Of a stretch of 64,000 nucleotides of DNA, positions 59,666 to 64,000 are shown one piece after another. The DNA comes from Rufibacter sp. DG15C (GTDB lineage: Bacteria > Bacteroidota > Bacteroidia > Cytophagales > Hymenobacteraceae). Location of the stretch: NCBI RefSeq assembly GCF_001577755.1, contig NZ_CP010776.1, positions 682,001 through 746,000 of the forward strand. The letters run 5' to 3'. The notes under the pieces are model-generated. The model was not told where the DNA came from, did no database searches, and saw only the letters and a program-made list of their open reading frames with translations. Each line of letters opens with the position of its first letter. Within the stretch, counting starts at the first letter, position 1. A program made the position numbers and the translations under genes.

Positions 59666-60814
59666 ATGAAAGACAAATATAATCAAATCCGCCTAGCGCT
59701 ATATAGCCAGCAATTGGCCCAGCGCCTCAGTGAGGAACATTTTGCCACTCATGAGGCCGTTACTGCCCAGCAGTTGATTTCGTTTACGCCTGTCAAACAG
59801 GTGAACCTCTACATGATACGCGAGCTGCTCACGCTCTGGAACCACGAGATGGCCAACCTGCGCAGCCCGTACTTCGACTTTGAGCACCCCGAAGTGAAGG
59901 ATGCCCTGGTGCAGTTCATGAACGTGCTCTCCCGCAAAATCTCCATCAAGCGCGAGCATTTTGAGCCGCTTCTGGTGAACGCCATTGAAGACACCATCCG
60001 GATTCCCTTGGAGCCCGTGGCCGTGTTTGAGGAGAAGTTCCTGCGCTTGGAGGACCTGACCGCCGCCAAGTTGCAAGATAGCCTCAAGTACCAGGACATT
60101 GACAAAGAGCTGTACCGAAGCTTTATAGGCACGCTCTCTGGCATTGACATGGAGCGTTCTACCATCATGAGCCAACTGGACCGTTTTCTGGCCGAGCACG
60201 AAGAAGAGCGTGTGTCTTTGAAAGAAGTGCTGGACAAGTTCTACACCCTGCAACCGCTGGAAGTGGAGGAACTGTTGCTTTCTGAGCCGGCCGTAGCTGT
60301 GGAAGAAGAAGTACCAGCCCCCGTTGCCGAAAGACGAGCCATTCCTGCGCCCACACCATTGGTGCCGGTAACGCCCATCGCGCCAGAAGAACCAGAAGCC
60401 CCCGCCGTGGCGGCCCCGTTCTTCCGCCCGGTCTTGCAGGCCGAGCCTAAGTTAACGGAACGGACCGAACCAAACTTGAATGACCGTTTCCAGGCTGAGC
60501 AGAAACCCAGCCTGAACGACCGTCTAAAGCAGACCACCGCCTCTACCAGCTCACTTTCTGACCGCAACCAGGAGCAGAAAATTGAGTCCCTGCGCGAGGC
60601 CATTTCCATCAACCAGCGTTTCGCGTTCATCAATGAACTGTTTGACGGCGACAACATGGCCTATCATGCCGCCATCAAGCACCTGGATGAGCAACCTAGC
60701 GCTGAGGACGCTAAGCGCGTTCTTTTGAATGAGATAGGCTGCAACTACAATTGGACCAAGAAAGAAGACCACGTCCAGAAACTGACCAGATTGCTGGAGC
60801 GCAAATTCGCGTAA
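59666..60814 (+). CDS. Protein of unknown function with proline-rich linker
   Basis: 382 residues, no signal peptide. Residues 1 to about 200 are helical and charged (YNQIRLALYSQQLAQRLSEE, LLTLWNHEMANLRSPYF, TIMSQLDRFLAEHEEERVSL). A Pro/Ala/Glu-rich linker follows (about 210-260; PAPVAERRAIPAPTPLVPV), then short NDR-type repeats (NLNDRFQAEQ, SLNDRLKQ, SLSDRNQEQ) and a C-terminal helical unit, INQRFAFINELFDGDNMAYH. The ending resembles conserved Cytophagales hypothetical proteins I cannot name. Start 59666 is used because an ATG at 59654 is only eight bases from a near -7 box (TATCTTTA, 59639-59646). Confidence 0.82.
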   Translation: MKDKYNQIRLALYSQQLAQRLSEEHFATHEAVTAQQLISFTPVKQVNLYMIRELLTLWNHEMANLRSPYFDFEHPEVKDALVQFMNVLSRKISIKREHFEPLLVNAIEDTIRIPLEPVAVFEEKFLRLEDLTAAKLQDSLKYQDIDKELYRSFIGTLSGIDMERSTIMSQLDRFLAEHEEERVSLKEVLDKFYTLQPLEVEELLLSEPAVAVEEEVPAPVAERRAIPAPTPLVPVTPIAPEEPEAPAVAAPFFRPVLQAEPKLTERTEPNLNDRFQAEQKPSLNDRLKQTTASTSSLSDRNQEQKIESLREAISINQRFAFINELFDGDNMAYHAAIKHLDEQPSAEDAKRVLLNEIGCNYNWTKKEDHVQKLTRLLERKFA

Positions 60815-60855
60815 GCCATGATGCAGGACGAATAACCCGTGATTGATGGGGAATT

Positions 60856-60893
60856 CGTTTCCCGGCTGTTTCCTGGAAAATAAGCCAAAAACG
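60856..60893. repeat. 38-bp palindrome, copy 25
   Basis: CGTTTCCCGGCTGTTTC, CTGG, AAAATAAGCCAAAAACG. Its right arm is shared with the next terminator. Confidence 0.78.
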
Positions 60894-60923
60894 CCCGATT
60901 CTCTCAGGAGAGCCGGGCGTTTT
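60887..60923. terminator. Terminator overlapping palindrome copy 25
   Basis: AAAACGCCCG pairs with CGGGCGTTTT, plus an inner CTCTC/GAG pair. The left arm uses the right-arm bases of palindrome copy 25. Confidence 0.82.
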
Positions 60924-60942
60924 GTTTTAAACAAAGCAGGTT

Positions 60943-61155
60943 TTATGGCTGCTGTCCAAGCACCTCATCAGGCTTCACTTTCCGGAGCAGCCGCCCTATC
61001 ACCACCGTAGGATACGGCAGATGAAGAAAACGCACCAGCATGCTTCCGTTTTTGCCTCTAATGCATTTACCGTTTTCTTGGCGCACGGCTTCGCAGGTGG
61101 CTCCCTTCAGCGCCGGGTCTGTGTGCTTGTCTCCTAAATAGCGGTAGAAAGTCAT
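60943..61155 (-). CDS. Small conserved-looking protein of unknown function
   Basis: 70 residues, starting MTFYRYLGDKHTDPALKGAT. It has two cysteines (ATCEAVRQENGKCIRGKNGSM) and a basic C-terminal strand pattern (TVVIGRLLRKVKPDEVLG). No signal peptide or membrane segment. The open frame continues 81 codons upstream through a palindrome and into rodA, but that part is low-complexity Trp/Arg/Ser-rich and is rejected. The product looks like a real short protein; I cannot name a family. It lies downstream of rodA on the same strand, with copy 26 of the palindrome between. Confidence 0.68.
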   Translation of the reverse strand: MTFYRYLGDKHTDPALKGATCEAVRQENGKCIRGKNGSMLVRFLHLPYPTVVIGRLLRKVKPDEVLGQQP

Positions 61156-61192
61156 AGATACAGTGATTAAGTTTCCCTTCGGACTGAAACAG

Positions 61193-61242
61193 AAATTCCG
61201 TTTTCGGCCTGCTTTCCAGAAAACAGGCCGAAAACGGAATTT
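61193..61242. repeat. 38-bp palindrome, copy 26, with extended stem
   Basis: The core is 61199-61236, CGTTTTCGGCCTGCTTT, CCAG, AAAACAGGCCGAAAACG. Flanks AAATTC and GAATTT add six pairs. It lies 20 bases past the rodA stop. Confidence 0.94.
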
Positions 61243-61261
61243 GAAGTATTGCCTATATTGA

Positions 61262-62539
61262 TTACCCTCTGCCCAAATCCAGCTTGCGGTGGGCGTCAAT
61301 GGCCAGGAGGATGAAGAGCAAGGTGGTAAACGACCAAAGCCCCGAGCCGCCGTAGCTGAAAAACGGCAACGGAATCCCCACCACCGGCGCCAGACCAATG
61401 GTCATGCCTATGTTCACCAGAAAGTGGAAGAAGATGATGGAGGCCACACAGTAGCCGTACGTACGCCCAAAGACAGAGCGTTGCCGTTCGGCTATGAAAA
61501 TGATGCGGGTGAGCAGCCCCATAAACAAGGCCACCACCAAAAAGCTCCCTATCCAGCCGTGCTCCTCGCCAATGGTACAAAAGATAAAGTCAGTGGATTG
61601 CTCCGGCACAAAGTCAAACTTGGTCTGCGTCCCCTCCAGAAAACCCTTCCCGAAGAAACCGCCCGAACCAATCGCAATCTTGGACTGCGTCACGTTCCAG
61701 CCCACACCCAGCGGGTCAATCTCTGGGTCCACCAACACCTTGATGCGGTTCTGCTGGTGGGGCTGCAACACATTCTCTATAAAGTAGTGCACACTAAACA
61801 CCATCACGATGACGGCCACCCAGATGCCAATGTAGGTGCGCAAATCCCGGCGCAGCCTATGAAAGTTCAGCCACAGGTACGCGCCCATCAACACCGTCAA
61901 AATGCCCACCAGCCACCACTGCGGAATCAGCAAGGTCAAGACGAAGATGAACACCGCCACCGCCCCAATAATCAGAATCAACGGGGACATTCCCTCTCTG
62001 AAGAACGCCAGCGTAAAGGCGGCAAACACCAGCGCAGAGCCCGTCTCATTCTGTAGGATGATGATAATAGGAGGCAAAAGCGCCAATCCCGCCAGTTTGG
62101 CTTGGTCACGCCAGTTCTGCTGTCTTAGGTTAATACCGCTCATGAACTTGGAGACCGCCAGGGCCGTGGCAAACTTGGCAAACTCGGCGGGCTGCAGCCT
62201 GACAGAATCCGTAATCACTAGCCAGGACCTGGACCCTTTAATCTCTGAGGCAAAGGCCAAGGTGCCCAGCAACAGCAGAATAAAGAACCAGTAGATCACG
62301 TACGCCAAGGAATCATACGCCTTGTAGTCAATGGCAAAGAGCATGACAATGATTACCACTGATGTCCCAATCCAAGCCAATTGTTTTCCTGAGTTCAGGG
62401 AAAAGTCAAAGATGTTGGTTACATTCTCAGGGTTGTACACGGCGGCGTAAATATTCATCCAACCCAAAAGCACCATTAAGCCATAGAGGCCAATGGTAAT
62501 CCAGTCAACGTTTTTGGTGAGGTTATAAGAGGACCGCAT
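61262..62539 (-). CDS. rodA: Rod shape-determining glycosyltransferase RodA
   Basis: 425 residues, a SEDS-family membrane enzyme that polymerises peptidoglycan glycan strands during elongation. About ten hydrophobic segments are visible. Signatures are GSRSWLVITDSVRLQPAEFAK (the catalytic-loop region), ILQNETGSALVFAAFTLAFFR and the C-terminal GMTIGLAPVVGIPLPFFSYGGS. The start is two bases after the mrdA stop, so the two are an operon; RodA works with PBP2 as the elongasome pair. The length is longer than E. coli RodA (370), mostly in a mid-protein loop. Confidence 0.96.
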   Translation of the reverse strand: MRSSYNLTKNVDWITIGLYGLMVLLGWMNIYAAVYNPENVTNIFDFSLNSGKQLAWIGTSVVIIVMLFAIDYKAYDSLAYVIYWFFILLLLGTLAFASEIKGSRSWLVITDSVRLQPAEFAKFATALAVSKFMSGINLRQQNWRDQAKLAGLALLPPIIIILQNETGSALVFAAFTLAFFREGMSPLILIIGAVAVFIFVLTLLIPQWWLVGILTVLMGAYLWLNFHRLRRDLRTYIGIWVAVIVMVFSVHYFIENVLQPHQQNRIKVLVDPEIDPLGVGWNVTQSKIAIGSGGFFGKGFLEGTQTKFDFVPEQSTDFIFCTIGEEHGWIGSFLVVALFMGLLTRIIFIAERQRSVFGRTYGYCVASIIFFHFLVNIGMTIGLAPVVGIPLPFFSYGGSGLWSFTTLLFILLAIDAHRKLDLGRG

Positions 62540-62541
62540 GC

Positions 62542-64000
62542 TTAATCAATTTTGTAGAAACCGCCGTCAATCAACCACTCCTCCCAACGCTTGCGCGGAG
62601 CGGTCTTGATGGAGTCTGTGAGATATTTTTCCACCATGAGGCTGGCCATGGGCGCGGCGGCAACACCCCCGCCCCCGGCATTCTCCACGTACACGGCAAT
62701 GGCAATCTTGGGATTTTCCTTAGGCGCGAAGGCAATGAACACGGAGTGGTCCTTGCCGTGCGGGTTCTGCACGGTGCCGGTTTTTCCGCAGAGGATCACA
62801 CCTATGTGGCTGAGCTTGGCAAACTGGGCCGTACCCGCGTTCACCACGCGCTCCATGCCGTCAATCACCGGGTAGAAATGCTTAGGGGCAACACTGGTAT
62901 GGTGCTTCACCGAGTATTCTGGCAGCGGCTTACCTTTTTCCCCTACAGACCTAATCAGGTGAGGCGTATAGTAATAGCCCTTGTTGGCAATGATGGCGGC
63001 AAAGTTGGCCATCTGCAACGGCGTTACCCCCGTCTCCCCCTGCCCGATGGCAATGGAATAAATAGTCGGGAATTTCCAGCCTTTGGGACCGTAGATTTTG
63101 TCATAGAACTTACTGCCCGGCATCAAACCCTTTTTCTCCTGCGGAAAGTCAATTCCCAGCTGTGAGGCAAACCCAAATGAGGTGATATGCTCCCGCCAGG
63201 CATCCAAGCCTAGCTTTGCATCCTGGTACACGTTGGTAGAGCGTCCTTTGCTTACCACCGACCGGAACACCTGATAAAAATAAGGGTTACAGGACTGCTC
63301 AATGGCAATACCCAGATTGGCCGGATACGCATGGCTATGCGAACACCGCACCAATGACTGGTTACAAGGATAACCGGTATCAGCGGTAAGCGTTCCCTCC
63401 TGCATGGCTATCAAGGCCTGGGCCAGTTTAAAGATAGAGCCCGGCGGGTAGGTGGCCATGGTAGGCCGATTGAAGAGCGGTTTGATGGGATCCCGCAGCA
63501 ACTTCATGTAATTGTTGCCCAGCTCCTTGCCCGTCAGCAAGGAAGGGTCATAGTACGGCGCCGAAATCATGGACAGGATCTCGCCGGTCTGCGGTTCAAT
63601 GGCCACAATACTGCCCACCTTGCCCGCCATCAGCTTCTCGCCGTACTTCTGCAGTTCCAGGTCAATGGTGGTGATAAGGTTCTGGCCGGCAATAGAGAGC
63701 GTGTCATACTCGCCGTTCTTAAAAGAGCCTTTCTCAATACCCCGCACGTTCACCATGGTGTATTTCACCCCACGCCGGCCCATGAGGTATTTCTCGTACT
63801 CCTTCTCCAGACCACTCACACCCAGATAGTCACCCGGCATATAGCCTTTGTAAGAAGAATCCTCTAATTGTCTCGGACTGATTTCACCAATATACCCCAA
63901 GGCATGAGACAAGCTCTGGTGCGGATAGCCGCGCACGGTACGCGCACTAATGTAGAACCCCGGAAAGTCAACTAGGTTGTCCTGGATGTGGGCAAACTCC
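62542..64000 (-). CDS. mrdA: Penicillin-binding protein 2 (transpeptidase), N-terminus cut by window edge
   Basis: The visible 486 codons cover the rest of the PBP dimerisation domain and the whole transpeptidase domain. Active-site motifs are intact: SIFK in TYPPGSIFKLAQ (nucleophile serine), SCN in IEQSCNPYF, and KTG in CGKTGTVQNPHGKDH. The visible dimerisation part includes RGYPHQSLSHALGYIGEIS and LGVSGLEKEYEKYLMGRRG, typical of PBP2. It cross-links peptidoglycan during elongation with RodA. The start codon lies beyond the window. Confidence 0.95.
   Translation of the reverse strand, partial: EFAHIQDNLVDFPGFYISARTVRGYPHQSLSHALGYIGEISPRQLEDSSYKGYMPGDYLGVSGLEKEYEKYLMGRRGVKYTMVNVRGIEKGSFKNGEYDTLSIAGQNLITTIDLELQKYGEKLMAGKVGSIVAIEPQTGEILSMISAPYYDPSLLTGKELGNNYMKLLRDPIKPLFNRPTMATYPPGSIFKLAQALIAMQEGTLTADTGYPCNQSLVRCSHSHAYPANLGIAIEQSCNPYFYQVFRSVVSKGRSTNVYQDAKLGLDAWREHITSFGFASQLGIDFPQEKKGLMPGSKFYDKIYGPKGWKFPTIYSIAIGQGETGVTPLQMANFAAIIANKGYYYTPHLIRSVGEKGKPLPEYSVKHHTSVAPKHFYPVIDGMERVVNAGTAQFAKLSHIGVILCGKTGTVQNPHGKDHSVFIAFAPKENPKIAIAVYVENAGGGGVAAAPMASLMVEKYLTDSIKTAPRKRWEEWLIDGGFYKID

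Noticed and set aside
564-61242. 38-bp palindromes as ordinary intrinsic terminators
   Set aside because: Most copies lack a T tract after the stem and several lie upstream of genes or within a coding sequence; only the extended copies 10 and 14 clearly look like terminators.
61289-62056. 255-codon plus-strand open frame opposite rodA
   Set aside because: His/Gln/Arg-rich product from the complement of hydrophobic membrane-helix codons; rodA is clearly the real gene.

Overview
The window is a chromosomal segment of a Bacteroidota bacterium, most likely order Cytophagales, family Hymenobacteraceae (a Rufibacter/Pontibacter/Hymenobacter-like organism). The family is my inference. The support is several Bacteroidota-type promoters (TTG, 19 nt, TAnnTTTG), the absence of strong Shine-Dalgarno sites, a giant SprB-repeat adhesin with a type B type-IX-secretion C-terminal domain next to a PorP/SprF protein, and the housekeeping proteins themselves. 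No phage, plasmid or IS transposase was seen.

Layout: 1-313 is the 5' end of atpD (minus). Then come purL, tRNA-Gln(UUG), prs, rplY, pth, an MFS transporter, a lactonase-fold lipoprotein and a TonB-C-domain secreted protein. metG and three small minus-strand genes follow (lipoprotein, unknown protein, DUF3050-like protein). From 14594 to 31699 one gene encodes a 5701-residue surface adhesin, followed by porP/sprF. Next are typA, a membrane protein, a Gfo/Idh/MocA oxidoreductase, a cold-shock protein, a polysaccharide deacetylase, a lipoprotein and a flavin-binding-fold stress protein. A methionine block (metZ, osmC-like, metX) leads into an osmotic-stress block (GH15 hydrolase, OtsA-OtsB fusion, MscS channel). 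Then come an iron-uptake pair (siderophore receptor plus PepSY protein), rtcB, a GIY-YIG nuclease gene inside 29-bp inverted repeats, a tricorn-like protease, tdk, a ferredoxin, two unknown genes, rodA and the cut-off mrdA.

The most interesting structure is in the intergenic DNA. I count 26 copies of one palindrome of nearly constant length (24 of 38 bp) with arms CGTTTTTGGCCTGTTTT and AAAACAGGCCAAAAACG around a 4-base centre. They sit at many gene ends, usually 3-75 bases after a stop codon. Several have extra locus-specific complementary flanks that lengthen the hairpin, one is part of a lipoprotein signal-peptide coding sequence, and two share an arm with an ordinary terminator. Pairs of them bracket five larger inserts: two copies of a roughly 400-bp repeat, two shorter inserts carrying the same GAGACAA hairpin, and the inverted-repeat element that carries the GIY-YIG gene.

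The adhesin is also worth a second look. It has about 66 repeats of about 78 residues, and marker units recur every six repeats (about 1.4 kb). One hexad is shortened and the next lengthened by exactly three units. All assignments come from reading the sequence; nothing was searched against a database.
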